From Pseudomonadota bacterium (GTDB taxonomy: Bacteria; Myxococcota_A; UBA9042; GCA-2863065), in the NCBI GenBank assembly GCA_005776585.1, contig SXOX01000067.1, positions 1 through 32,252 of the forward strand: DNA of 32,252 nucleotides. The letters run 5' to 3'. Position numbers and translations under genes: made by a program. Under the pieces are notes generated by a model. It had not been told where the DNA came from. It made no database searches and was given only the letters and a program-made list of their open reading frames with translations. Below are positions 6,808 to 14,701 of the stretch, in pieces (position 1 is the stretch's first letter; every line of letters begins with the position of its first letter).

Positions 6808-8278
6808 GCCGGCCCCCACGTTCACGCTGGCACGGCACGTCCTGCGCAAAGAGGTCACCGAGCTCGTCCGCGACGGCCGCCTGGGCGTCGTGCTGCTGCT
6901 CTCGGCCCTGCTCGTGTTGGGCGCGCTCGTCTTCGGCTGGCGCGACGCGAGTCGAGCGGCGCACGAACGCACCTCCGCACAGCACGATTCCGAGTCGCAT
7001 TGGGTCGAGCAAGGCGAGAAGAACCCGCACGTCGCCGCGCACTACGGCCTGTGGGTCTTCAAGCCTTCCGGTGCGCTGGCGGCCCTGGATCCCGGCGTCT
7101 CGCCGCACCTCGGCGCGGCGCTCAAGCTCGAGGCCCATCGACAGAACCTGGCCGTTGCGTCGGCGGCCGAGGACTCCATCGGGATTCAGCGCTTTGGCCC
7201 CCTGACGGCCGCCAGCGTCCTCCAGCTGCTCGGTCCCCTGTTGGTCATCGCGCTTGGCTTTGCGCTCTGGTCCTCGGAGCGGGAGCGCGGCACCCTGCGG
7301 CTGCTGCGCGCGGGAGGGGCCTCGCTCACGGCGCTCTCGCTCGGCAAGTCGCTCGCTCTCGCCGCGGCCGTGGCGCTGATGCTCGTGCCCGCCGTCGTTG
7401 GCGCGCTCGCGGCGGTCGCCGCCGTCAACGCTGGCGGCACATCGGGCGCCACGCCGGGCGCCGCCAACGGCACCGCCGCTCGGCTCGCCGTGCTCGTCAC
7501 GGTCTACCTCGCCTACTTCTTCGTCTTCATGCGGCTCACCGTGGCCGTCTCTGCCTGGGCGTCCCGCTCACGCGATGCACTCGTCGTCCTCGTCGCCACC
7601 TGGGGCGTCACGGCGCTGCTCGTCCCGCGCGCCTCCGCCGAGGTCGCCGCGCTCGTCGTCCCGCTGCCGTCGCAGGACGCCTTCGCCGCCGAGGTCGCCA
7701 GCAGCCTCGCGCGCGGCCTCCCGGATCAGCCCGGTCGCGTCGAACGACTCGAGGAGCTGACCAAATCCATGATGGCCGAGCAAGGCTTTGCCGACGCCGA
7801 CGTGCTCATGGACGACGCGCTGCTCCAGGGTATCGAGCTGCGGGCCGAGGCCGCGTACGAGGACGAGGTCTTCGAGTGGCACGTCACGCGGCTGATGCAA
7901 GCGCTCTCGCGGCAGGAGGCCGTCGGCCAGTGGATGAGCGTGCTCTCGCCGACGCTCGCCGTGCGGTCGCTGTCTGCGGCCCTGTGCGGGACCGATTTCG
8001 AGCACCACCGCGACTTCGCCGCGCACGCCGAACAGTACCGCCGTACGCTGGTCGATCGCCTCAACCGCGACTTCGCCGAGAACGCCGGTCGGGCGGGCTG
8101 GGACTACCGCGCCGGCCGCGCCCTCTGGGAGAGCGCGCCGCGCTTCGAGTACGCGCTGCCGTCGGTCCCTTGGGTCCTGCGGTGGCAGCTCCCGGCGGTG
8201 GGCTGGCTCCTTGGGTGGGCGGGCGTCAGCGCGCTCCTCGCCCACCTCGCCGTGCGGCGTCAGCGGGTGGGCGCATGA
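6800..8278 (+). CDS. ABC transporter permease, DUF3526-like (first)
   Basis: The 492-residue membrane protein has one helix near the N terminus (GVVLLLSALLVLGALVFGW, ~28-46) and a large extracytoplasmic loop of about 95 residues. Four further helices (~147-290) follow a cytoplasmic SSERERGTLRLL element typical of ABC-2 permeases, then a second large loop of about 160 residues with many charged residues, and a last helix (PAVGWLLGWAGVSALLAHLA). This two-loop plan matches permeases annotated with DUF3526, often paired in one operon. The start ATG (6800-6802) lies inside the ATPase gene and the stop overlaps the next start (ATGA). It probably forms a heterodimer with the following permease. The cargo is not evident. 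Confidence 0.85.
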   Translation: MTEPAPTFTLARHVLRKEVTELVRDGRLGVVLLLSALLVLGALVFGWRDASRAAHERTSAQHDSESHWVEQGEKNPHVAAHYGLWVFKPSGALAALDPGVSPHLGAALKLEAHRQNLAVASAAEDSIGIQRFGPLTAASVLQLLGPLLVIALGFALWSSERERGTLRLLRAGGASLTALSLGKSLALAAAVALMLVPAVVGALAAVAAVNAGGTSGATPGAANGTAARLAVLVTVYLAYFFVFMRLTVAVSAWASRSRDALVVLVATWGVTALLVPRASAEVAALVVPLPSQDAFAAEVASSLARGLPDQPGRVERLEELTKSMMAEQGFADADVLMDDALLQGIELRAEAAYEDEVFEWHVTRLMQALSRQEAVGQWMSVLSPTLAVRSLSAALCGTDFEHHRDFAAHAEQYRRTLVDRLNRDFAENAGRAGWDYRAGRALWESAPRFEYALPSVPWVLRWQLPAVGWLLGWAGVSALLAHLAVRRQRVGA

Positions 8279-9726
8279 GCGGCGCGCGCGTCGTGCCGTG
8301 GCGAACGCTGCTCCGACTGGAGCTCGGCCTGCTCGTCGCCGATCGCTCCGTGCGCGGCGTGCTCATCTTCTTTGCCCTAGTGCTTGCGACCTCCGCGTGG
8401 CTGGGGGGCCGGCATGCGCGCGAGCACGCGGAGGCGATCGCCCGGGCCGCGGACGCGCAGTCCGCCACCGTCGCGGCCTCCCTCGCGGCGGTTCGCGAGC
8501 TTGGCGCGGGCCCGGCCATGCCGCTCAGTGCGACGGATCCGCGCGATCCTGCGCTCGCCGGTCGCGAACGCGCGGTCGTCCTCGCCCATCTGCCGCCGAC
8601 CCCCTTGGCGTCGGTGTCCGCCGGGCTCCGCGACGTCCGCTCCCATGCGCTCCGCGTCACGACCGGTGCGCAGCTCGCGCAGTCGTTGTCCTCGGCGACC
8701 GCGCTCGTCGGTCCGAGCCGCCAGGCGACGGGCGCACTCGATCCGGCCTTCGTCCTCGTCGTGCTGTTCCCGTTGGTCGTCATCGCGCTCTCCTACGACC
8801 TGCTGAGCGGTGAGCGCGAGCGCGGCACCCTGGCGCTCGTCTTGTCGCAGCCCGTCAGCCAGACGCGGCTCGTGGCCGCCAAGGCGATAGCGCGGGCGCT
8901 GGTGCTCCTCGGCTCCGGCGTCGGCACGGCGTGGCTCGGTGTCGCATTGACCGGCGGCGAGCTCTTCGGCGCCTCGGGGTGGCCGCGCACGCTCGCCTAC
9001 ACCGCCGGCATCGTCGCCTACGGCACGTTCTGGTTCAGCCTGGCGGTCTGGATCAATGCGCGTGGCGCCGCGTCCTTGCGCAACGTGCTCGTCCTCATGG
9101 CGTGCTGGCTCGGCCTCACCGTCATCGTCCCCGGGCTCCTGCGCGCGTGGGTCGAGACGCGCTTTCCGCCGCCGTCGCGCGTCGAGCTCATCAACGACGC
9201 TCGCGAGGCCGCCGAGGAGGCCGAGGCACAGCTCGGCGCGCTGGAGGGCTCCCATGGCCCTGCCGCGGCGACTCCCGCCGATCCACTGACGCCAACACAA
9301 CGAGCGGCCGCCCTCGAGGAGGAGCTCGCACGGCGCACCGAGCCCGTAGTCGCGTCGTTCCGCGAGCAGCTCGAGGCGCAGCAGCGCTGGGTCTCCGCCT
9401 GCCAGTACGTGTCGCCTGCCGTGGTTCTCCAGGAGCTCCTGAACGACGCCGCGGGCACCGGTAGCCATCGCCAGAGCCGCTTCGAGCGCCAAGTCGACGC
9501 ATTTCACGCGCAGTGGCGCCGGTACTTCGCCGAGAAGGTCGCGCTCGGCCAGCCGTTGAGTGCCGCGGACTACGCCGCGATGCCGCGCTTCCACTTTGAC
9601 GAGGAGCCGACCGGCGCCTTCGCGCGGCGCATCGGCTTGGGACTGGCGGGATTGCTCGGTCCCGCGATGCTGCTCCTGCTGACCGCCATGCCCGGCCTGC
9701 GCCGCGTCGGCCGGCTGAGCCCCTGA
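8275..9726 (+). CDS. ABC transporter permease, DUF3526-like (second)
   Basis: The 483-residue product is a paralogue of the preceding permease with the same layout. It has an N-terminal helix (~28-44), a large loop, a helix (FVLVVLFPLVVIALSYDL) followed by SGERERGTLALVLSQPVSQ, three or four more helices, a second large loop with a helical, Glu/Ala-rich stretch (EAAEEAEAQLGALE), and a C-terminal helix (LGLAGLLGPAMLLLLTAM). SGERERGTL is the cytoplasmic coupling segment typical of ABC-2 permeases. Start codon ATG at 8275 overlaps the previous stop in an ATGA quartet. It ends four bases from the convergent FKBP gene. With the ATPase it should make an asymmetric exporter; DUF3526 permeases are found beside diverse cargo systems, and nothing here specifies one. 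Confidence 0.85.
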   Translation: MSGARVVPWRTLLRLELGLLVADRSVRGVLIFFALVLATSAWLGGRHAREHAEAIARAADAQSATVAASLAAVRELGAGPAMPLSATDPRDPALAGRERAVVLAHLPPTPLASVSAGLRDVRSHALRVTTGAQLAQSLSSATALVGPSRQATGALDPAFVLVVLFPLVVIALSYDLLSGERERGTLALVLSQPVSQTRLVAAKAIARALVLLGSGVGTAWLGVALTGGELFGASGWPRTLAYTAGIVAYGTFWFSLAVWINARGAASLRNVLVLMACWLGLTVIVPGLLRAWVETRFPPPSRVELINDAREAAEEAEAQLGALEGSHGPAAATPADPLTPTQRAAALEEELARRTEPVVASFREQLEAQQRWVSACQYVSPAVVLQELLNDAAGTGSHRQSRFERQVDAFHAQWRRYFAEKVALGQPLSAADYAAMPRFHFDEEPTGAFARRIGLGLAGLLGPAMLLLLTAMPGLRRVGRLSP

Positions 9727-9730
9727 CGCG

Positions 9731-10474
9731 CTACTGGATCGAGACCAGCTCGACGTCGAAGACCAACATGCCCGCGGGCTTCCCCGGCTTGCCCTGATAG
9801 GCCAGGTTCTCCGGGATCCAGAGGCGTCGCTCTTCGCCGACGGTCATGAGCTGCACGCCCTCGGTCCACCCGGGGATGACGCGATTGAGCGGGAACGTGG
9901 CCGGCCGCCCGCGGGGGATGGAGCTGTCGAAGGCCTTGCCGTCCGTCGTCCAGCCCGTGTAGTGCACCGTGACGACGCTCGTCGCCGCCGGCTTCGCTCC
10001 GCCATTGCCTGGCGCGAGCACCTTCGAGGCCAGGCCCGACGCCGTGCGCGCGGCGTCCGCGGGTGGCGCGGCGACGTCGGCGGGAGCCTTGGGCATGGGC
10101 GGCGCCGGCGGCTGCTCGGCCATCCGCGCGGCGCCCATCTCGGCCATGACCTGCGCGTAGGAGGCGACCCCGCCGCCCACCTTGTGGCAGTGGTTGTTGT
10201 GGCAGTTGACGTAGCCAGCGGGTGGCTTCATCGGGTCGAAGATGACCTCGCTCTTGGCGGGAGGCGCGGCCGGCGGCGCGGCTGGAGGCGCGACGGGCGC
10301 AGTCGTTGCTGCGGGCGCTGGCGGAGCGGGCTTGGGCGCCGCCGCCGTTGGGGCCGGGCTGCTCGCGCCAGGATTGCTGGCCGCGGTCTGGCTAGGCTTG
10401 TTGGCCCCACAGCCGACATGCAGCGCGAGTCCAGCCCAAGCGAGGTACGATACGAGTGTCCGAGTCTGCTTCAT
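9731..10474 (-). CDS. FKBP-type peptidyl-prolyl isomerase lipoprotein with CX4CH motif
   Basis: The 247-residue protein begins with a signal peptide ending at a lipobox-like VGC (Cys22), then a Pro/Ala-rich linker (~30-72). A short conserved-looking segment contains NCHNNHCHKVGGG (90-102), and a C-terminal FKBP domain spans ~148-247. FKBP landmarks are VHYTGW (Tyr172), AFDSS (Phe182, Asp183), VIPGWTEG (Trp203), LAYQG and VFDVELV. It should catalyse Xaa-Pro isomerisation in the cell envelope. The Cys-X4-Cys-His element resembles the CX4CH haem c attachment variant or a metal site. The loop before LVFDVEL is shorter than in canonical FKBPs. The ATG (10472-10474) has GGGAG at seven bases. It converges on the ABC operon with only four bases between stops. 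Confidence 0.9.
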   Translation of the reverse strand: MKQTRTLVSYLAWAGLALHVGCGANKPSQTAASNPGASSPAPTAAAPKPAPPAPAATTAPVAPPAAPPAAPPAKSEVIFDPMKPPAGYVNCHNNHCHKVGGGVASYAQVMAEMGAARMAEQPPAPPMPKAPADVAAPPADAARTASGLASKVLAPGNGGAKPAATSVVTVHYTGWTTDGKAFDSSIPRGRPATFPLNRVIPGWTEGVQLMTVGEERRLWIPENLAYQGKPGKPAGMLVFDVELVSIQ

Positions 10475-10624
10475 CCGTCGTCTCCCATGGTCGGTTCCCC
10501 GGCGCCGGACGTGGCGCCGTTCCCATCGATCGGCCGTGCAGGGTGGCGTACGTCGCGTTTGCGCGCAAGGCGCTCGTGCGTCCCGCGCATTGACCGACCA
10601 CGGTGGCCCTCTTAGCCTGCTCAC

Positions 10625-11008
10625 ATGCTCCCGCACGGCACGCTGGAAACTTCGCAGGTCGATCCGGTCTCAGTCGCGCACGAGTTGCTCCGCCGTGAAC
10701 GTGCGGCACGTGTTGCGCGAGAGGCGCACGCGGCGGCTGCACGGGCGAGGGTTCTCGCGGCTGTCCGGGAACTGCTGCCCTAGGGTGGCCGCGCATGGCT
10801 CATCGGGAGCCTGGCCTCCGGCGACTTCGGGGCGCGCAGCGATGTCGATCTAGTTCTGGACGGCGTAGATCTCGAGTCTGCGCTCCGCATCGAGAGGGCC
10901 GCGAGTGACGCAGCCCACGCCGAGGTCGACCTGCTCTCTCTCCGCGAGCTCAGTGAGCGCTTTCAGCGGCGGGTCGCGTTGGAAGGTCCTGCGATCCAGG
11001 AGTGCTGA
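10625..11008 (+). pseudogene. MNT-type nucleotidyltransferase (MntA-like antitoxin), interrupted by in-frame TAG
   Basis: A single frame encodes an Arg/Ala-rich helical N terminus (52 codons), a TAG at 10781-10783, and then, in the same frame, GGRAWLIGSLASGDFG and ARSDVDLVL. This is the GSx(9)DxD nucleotidyltransferase motif of minimal nucleotidyltransferases. The rest continues as HAEVDLLSLRELSERF to a TGA at 11006-11008. MntA proteins AMPylate and neutralise HepT-type HEPN RNase toxins. The amber codon falls just before the catalytic strand and could come from CAG by one C-to-T change. No ATG in this frame follows the stop before the motif, so restart is unlikely. The HEPN partner follows immediately. 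Frame and motif are seen; loss of function is inferred, and a sequencing or assembly error cannot be excluded. Confidence 0.6.
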
Positions 11009-11048
11009 CGCAGCCGCCGCGGTTCGCTGGGCGCGCCTACGTCGCGAG

Positions 11049-11507
11049 ATGGAGGCCGAACAGGAGGCCATGGCGTGACGACATACGGAGATTGGCGGCT
11101 TGGTCGCGCCGTGGCCTGTCGGTCGCCTTGAGCTGATTGTCACCGCGGTCGACCTGCATGCGTACTACACGGCGCTCGAGACGCTCGCGGATTGAATCGC
11201 TCGTTGGGCCGACCAGTCGGTACCCGAGGGTCCAATGTGGCACGCGGACCTCGTGTCCCAGATGCAGGTCGACCTCCCAGGCGTGCGTCCCGCGGTCCTC
11301 CCGCCCGACGTGGCGACCGATCTATACGAGCTGAGACGCTTCCGACATTTCTTTCGAAACGCCTACGTGCTCGGCCTCGACCCGGAACGCGTCCATGCCA
11401 CGGCGCAGCGCGCGCTGCGCGTCCATCCAATGCTCATCGCCGGTCTGGCTCGCCTTGTACATCATGTCGACGCCGTTCTCCTGGAGCTCGCGCGCAGCCG
11501 GGCGTGA
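11049..11507 (+). pseudogene. HepT-like HEPN protein, interrupted by two in-frame TGA codons
   Basis: One frame reads REMEAEQEAMA, TGA (11076-11078), an uninterrupted stretch ending VDLHAYYTALETLAD, TGA (11193-11195), then IARWADQSVPEG, WHADLVSQM, LYELRRFRHFFRNAY and LGLDPERV, ending at 11505-11507. The helical pattern and the FRHFFRNAY block match HepT-like HEPN ribonuclease toxins, where the consensus R-X4-His forms the active site; here the final His position is Asn. Both internal stops could derive from CGA (Arg) by single C-to-T changes. The ATG at 11049 is the nearest in-frame start, but the helix seems to begin earlier, so the start is uncertain. Only the last 91 codons remain openly translatable from ATG 11235. 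It follows the nucleotidyltransferase in the usual MNT-HEPN order. Confidence 0.6.
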
Positions 11508-12007
11508 CGTCGCCTGGCTCGTGCAGCCCTTCCAGCGTACGACGAGCCCTTCGTTACAGACACGTCGGGTCCTTCGCGACGGCGACAGCCGGACGAAGAA
11601 CTTGCTCACGACATCACGAGACAATGGTACGTAGATGGACCGCGACTCATTGGAAACGCACGTCATTCCGTCGCCCGAATAGCCCGAACTGCATTTGCAA
11701 GTGAGGGTCCAGGGGCCCGTCTTCTGGTAGGTCGCGTTCGGGCTGCACGGATTCGCGTTGCAACCATTGACCTCGGCGTAGTCGTTAGCTCACAGGCCAC
11801 TCCGTTCGGGCATCCGTCCGCCGCCGTGCACACGGTGCACAGCCCCGGCGGTATCGACGTCTCGGCTGCCGTGTCAGTTCCGGCAACGCCTCCGTCCCCG
11901 TCGGCCTGAGCGTCCGCGGCAGCGATCACCGCTGAACCCGCGACGTCGCTCGTCGTCTGCCCGCATCCGAGCCACACCAAGCATCCCAAAGAGACGAGAA
12001 ACCGCAT
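11508..12007 (-). pseudogene. Frameshifted lipoprotein with an EGF-like module (remnant)
   Basis: The 5' end looks genuine: AGGAGG seven bases before ATG 12007 and a hydrophobic signal sequence MRFLVSLGCLVWLGCG, followed by a low-complexity Ala/Asp/Gly linker. The frame continues through LCTVCTAADGCPNG to about 11790 and then becomes Arg-rich and ends at 11663. In a neighbouring frame the sequence resumes convincingly as NGCNANPCSPNATY and then LTCKCSSGYSGDGMTC, an EGF-like module (to about 11655). A one- or two-base indel near 11785-11800 is therefore likely. Downstream of the module the sequence is unrecognisable and runs up to the end of the HEPN remnant on the other strand, so the 3' end appears lost. 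The boundary at 11508 is arbitrary. Confidence 0.5.
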
Positions 12008-12217
12008 GCGCCGACCTCCTCCTGCTAGCCACAGAGGGCACCCTGCGGCGACGCTGAATGCACGGACTCTTGGACACGGGCGTCAAGGCGACGCACGTAG
12101 CCACCAAGGCGCTGCGATCCAGCCCCTGGGGAGCACGATCGGCCTCATCACGCTCGCGCAGGTCACCTCGCGGCTTGTGTCAGGAAGAATGGCAAGGTAC
12201 TAATGGCATGAAAGGGT

Positions 12218-12245
12218 CTCTTGAGTGATTGTTCGCTCTCAAGAG
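12218..12245. promoter_or_regulatory. Inverted repeat upstream of hipB, candidate autorepressor operator
   Basis: CTCTTGAG (12218-12225) and its exact reverse complement CTCAAGAG (12238-12245) are separated by 12 bases, in an AT-richer stretch 37 bases before the hipB start. HipB proteins repress their own operon through such spaced palindromes, so this is a plausible operator. Function is inferred from position and symmetry only. Confidence 0.55.
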
Positions 12246-12281
12246 GCGGAAAAGGGGCTAATATGCTAATGAACTTTCAAG

Positions 12282-12602
12282 ATGCCACTCGGTAGCGCGA
12301 CGGTCGAGGAGCTGGAGCTGGCGCTCGGAGCGCGTCTCAGAGCGCTCCGACTGGATCGCAACATCGATCAGAAGACATTGGCTTCGCGGGCCGGAGTCAG
12401 CGTCCGTGCGCTGCGCAACCTGGAGGGCGGCTCAGGCTCCACGGTGCGAACCCTCGCCTCGGTGCTGCGCGCGCTCGGTCGGGAGGCGTGGCTCGAGACG
12501 ATCGCCCCCGTCGCCAGCGTCAATCCGCTCATGCTTGGCCGACACGCCAAGGTCCGGCAGCGCTCGAGCAAGCCGCGACGGGCGCCGCGGGAGGCGCCAT
12601 GA
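12282..12602 (+). CDS. hipB: HipB-like XRE-family antitoxin
   Basis: The 106-residue protein has a helix-turn-helix of the XRE/Cro type at ~12-65: LGARLRALRLDRNIDQKTLASRAG, split by the turn, then SVRALRNLEGG and TVRTLASVLRALGRE. The C terminus (~80-106) is basic and probably disordered, as in HipB proteins whose tail contacts HipA. In HipBA modules HipB binds the operator as a dimer, neutralises HipA and represses the operon. The ATG at 12282 follows the palindrome; no strong Shine-Dalgarno sequence is visible. The stop overlaps the hipA start (ATGA), the arrangement expected of a toxin-antitoxin operon. Confidence 0.85.
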   Translation: MPLGSATVEELELALGARLRALRLDRNIDQKTLASRAGVSVRALRNLEGGSGSTVRTLASVLRALGREAWLETIAPVASVNPLMLGRHAKVRQRSSKPRRAPREAP

Positions 12603-13909
12603 GCCATCCCCGAGCCAGCGCGGCCTACCCGCGCGTGGACTTGGTCAACGTGTTCCTATGGGGGCAGCACGTGGGGGCGGTCGCCTTGGACCCCAAGTAT
12701 GGCTACTACGCCTTCGCCTACACCGACGCGTTCAAGCAGAGCGGCATCGAGCCGTCCCCGCTCCATATGCCGGCGCGCGGCAGCGGGACCTACCTCTTCA
12801 CCGACCTCCCAGAGGCGACGTACAAGCGCCTTCCGGCGCTGCTGAGCGACGCGCTCCCCGATGACTTCGGCAACGCGCTCATCAATCGCTACCTGGCGGA
12901 CCGGGGCGTCGCAGCTAGCGCGGTGAGCTCGCTCGATCGGCTCGCCTACATGAGCACGCGCGCCATGGGGGCTCTGACGTTCAAGCCGGCGCGGGGCCCC
13001 GCCACGCGCAAGCCGATGGCGCTCGAGCTCAGCGAGCTCGTCCAGGAGGCGCGCCGCGCCATCGCCGGGCTCGTCGACGCAGACGACCACGCCAACGCCG
13101 CGCTGCGGAGCATCATCGAGGTGGGCACCTCGGCCGGTGGCGCGCGAGCCAAAGCCGTCATCGCGTGGAACCCGGTGACCCACGAGATCCGGGCCGGTCA
13201 GCTCGATGCGCCGGATGGCTTCGAGCAGTGGCTCCTGAAGTTCGACGGGATGGGCCGCGACCAGGAGCTCGGCCCATCCCGCGACTACGGTCGCATCGAG
13301 TACGCCTATCACCTCATGGCGCGGGCCGCCGGCATCGACATGACCGACTGCCGCCTGCTGAAGGAGCAGGGTCGCGCGCACTTCATGACCCGGCGCTTCG
13401 ATCGCGACCAGAACCGCCGTCACCACCTACAGACGCTGTGCGCGCTGGACCATCTCGACTACCGGAAGAAGGGCGCCAACGCCTACTCCCAGCTCTTCCT
13501 GGTCATCCGCGCGCTGGAGCTGCCCTACGGGGCCTTGGAGGAGGCATTTCGTCGCATGGCGTTCAATGTCATGGCACGCAACTGCGACGACCACACCAAG
13601 AACGTCTCGTTCCGACTTCGGAAAGGCGCCGCGTGGGAGCTGGCCCCGGCCTACGACGTGACGTTCGCCCACAATCCAACCGGGCAGTGGACTCACCAGC
13701 ATCTCATGTCGGTGAACGGTAAATTCAAGGACTTCGAGGCCGAGGACCTGCTGGCCGAGGCGGCTCGGTTTGGCGTCGGGACCGGGAGACGCGTTCTCGA
13801 CGAGGTGCGCACGGCGGTTCAGGGCTGGCCGCGCTTTGCTGCCGTCGCCGAGGTCCCCGAGCCCACCACCGCCGCCATCGGGCAGCAACATCTGCTGCTC
13901 GTCCGATAA
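12599..13909 (+). CDS. hipA: HipA-family serine/threonine kinase toxin
   Basis: The 436-residue product spans the full HipA fold. Residues ~14-105 are the N1 (Couple_hipA) subdomain with LPALLSDALPDDFGN. The Gly-rich loop with the autophosphorylatable Ser is TSAGGARAK (~177-185). The nucleotide-binding Lys is in WLLKFDG (Lys214). The catalytic motif NCDDHTKN (328-335) matches NxDxHxKN, and the metal-binding AYDV is at 351-354. All key residues are present, so the kinase looks functional. HipA toxins phosphorylate glutamyl- or tryptophanyl-tRNA synthetases and induce growth arrest; the target here is unknown. The start is fixed by the ATGA overlap with hipB. It ends 12 bases from a convergent lipoprotein gene. 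Confidence 0.93.
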   Translation: MSHPRASAAYPRVDLVNVFLWGQHVGAVALDPKYGYYAFAYTDAFKQSGIEPSPLHMPARGSGTYLFTDLPEATYKRLPALLSDALPDDFGNALINRYLADRGVAASAVSSLDRLAYMSTRAMGALTFKPARGPATRKPMALELSELVQEARRAIAGLVDADDHANAALRSIIEVGTSAGGARAKAVIAWNPVTHEIRAGQLDAPDGFEQWLLKFDGMGRDQELGPSRDYGRIEYAYHLMARAAGIDMTDCRLLKEQGRAHFMTRRFDRDQNRRHHLQTLCALDHLDYRKKGANAYSQLFLVIRALELPYGALEEAFRRMAFNVMARNCDDHTKNVSFRLRKGAAWELAPAYDVTFAHNPTGQWTHQHLMSVNGKFKDFEAEDLLAEAARFGVGTGRRVLDEVRTAVQGWPRFAAVAEVPEPTTAAIGQQHLLLVR

Positions 13910-13921
13910 CCGTCTCGGCGC

Positions 13922-14599
13922 TCACTGTGGCGGCAGTGGTACCGGTGCGCTGAAGTTCCCACAGCGCGAGCTGGACGGCGCGTAGACCCGCACGACGCGC
14001 TCGCCGCTTGCCTGCGCTCGGGCGGACGGCACCGCGGCGGTCAGCGTGTTCGGGCCGACGTAGGTCGTCGGCAGCCGCTCCGCATCCAGGAACACCTCGC
14101 AGTTCTCGACGAAGCCTTCCCCGCCGAGCGTGAGCGTGAGGTCACCCGAGGCTCCGGTCACGCGCGAGACGCTCCACACGATGGGCGCAGGCAGCACGGT
14201 AAACGTCCCGCGACACTCGGTGCGCTCCTGCCAGGTGACGCACAGCGGGCCGGTCACCGCGCCGAAGGGCACCCGCACCTCCAGCAAGTTCTCGTCCTGC
14301 AGCACCTCCGCGGGAAGGCCTGCAATGGTGACAGAGCACTCGCCGGCGGCGCGACAGCCGCGGGGATCGAACGCGGTCAGGATCGTGACGCGTGTGCGAA
14401 CGACGCCGCGCTCGGGCCCGAACCGGCTGACAAGAAACAGTGGCTCGTCCTGGAGTTGCGCAGTCGTTACGGACCCCGAGGCCGCCGCGCCCGCCTCCGC
14501 GCCACCGCCGGCGGTGCCATCCGCCAGGCCCTGCGCTACGGGCCCGCCGCAGGCGGACGACACCAGGACGCACGTACCAGCAAGCAGAACTAGCCTCAT
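13922..14599 (-). CDS. Lipoprotein with IPT/TIG-like domains
   Basis: The 225-residue protein has a lipoprotein-type signal (MRLVLLAGTCVLVSSACGG, Cys near 17) and a Gly/Ala-rich linker. It then has two beta-rich repeats: one with AEVLQDENLLEVRVPFG and CVTWQERTECRGTFTV, and one with LTLTLGGEGFVENCEVFLD and AAVPSARAQASGERVVRVY. The pattern of a glycine-rich 'GxGF' turn followed by alternating strands is that of IPT/TIG (Ig-like, plexin/transcription factor) folds, used in bacterial surface proteins for binding. The ATG at 14597-14599 has GGAGGG at five bases, a strong start. It is divergent from a LysR gene across a 93-102 base region with an inverted repeat, so that regulator may control it. 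No enzymatic motif was seen. Confidence 0.78.
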   Translation of the reverse strand: MRLVLLAGTCVLVSSACGGPVAQGLADGTAGGGAEAGAAASGSVTTAQLQDEPLFLVSRFGPERGVVRTRVTILTAFDPRGCRAAGECSVTIAGLPAEVLQDENLLEVRVPFGAVTGPLCVTWQERTECRGTFTVLPAPIVWSVSRVTGASGDLTLTLGGEGFVENCEVFLDAERLPTTYVGPNTLTAAVPSARAQASGERVVRVYAPSSSRCGNFSAPVPLPPQ

Positions 14600-14670
14600 T
14601 GAATCCCTCCGCGTCGAGTTGCACACGCCCCAGAACCTACTCGGCTGGGCGCAGGTTAGGAACACCCACC

Positions 14671-14700
14671 TGCGCACAGCACCTGTGCAATAATGCACAG
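14671..14700. promoter_or_regulatory. Three alternating half-sites between TIG lipoprotein and LysR gene
   Basis: TGCGCACAG (14671-14679), CTGTGCA (14683-14689) and TGCACAG (14694-14700) are consecutive half-sites; the last two form a perfect inverted repeat around ATAA. They cover the LysR start region, as expected for an autoregulatory LysR operator that also faces the divergent lipoprotein gene. Binding is inferred. Confidence 0.5.
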
Positions 14701-14701
14701 C

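Noticed and set aside
7000..8274. Plus-strand frame upstream of the second permease, making a 908-codon frame
   Set aside because: The added part is Arg-rich and overlaps the first permease in another frame; the real start is the ATGA overlap at 8275.
10625..11507. Stop-codon recoding (TAG/TGA read as sense) as an explanation for the interrupted MNT-HEPN genes
   Set aside because: Other genes in the window use TAG and TGA as normal stops, and no recoding element was seen; mutation or sequence error is simpler.
11322..11666. Minus-strand frame overlapping the HEPN remnant, starting with the EGF end
   Set aside because: Beyond the EGF residues it has no recognisable content and lies antisense to the better-supported HEPN frame.
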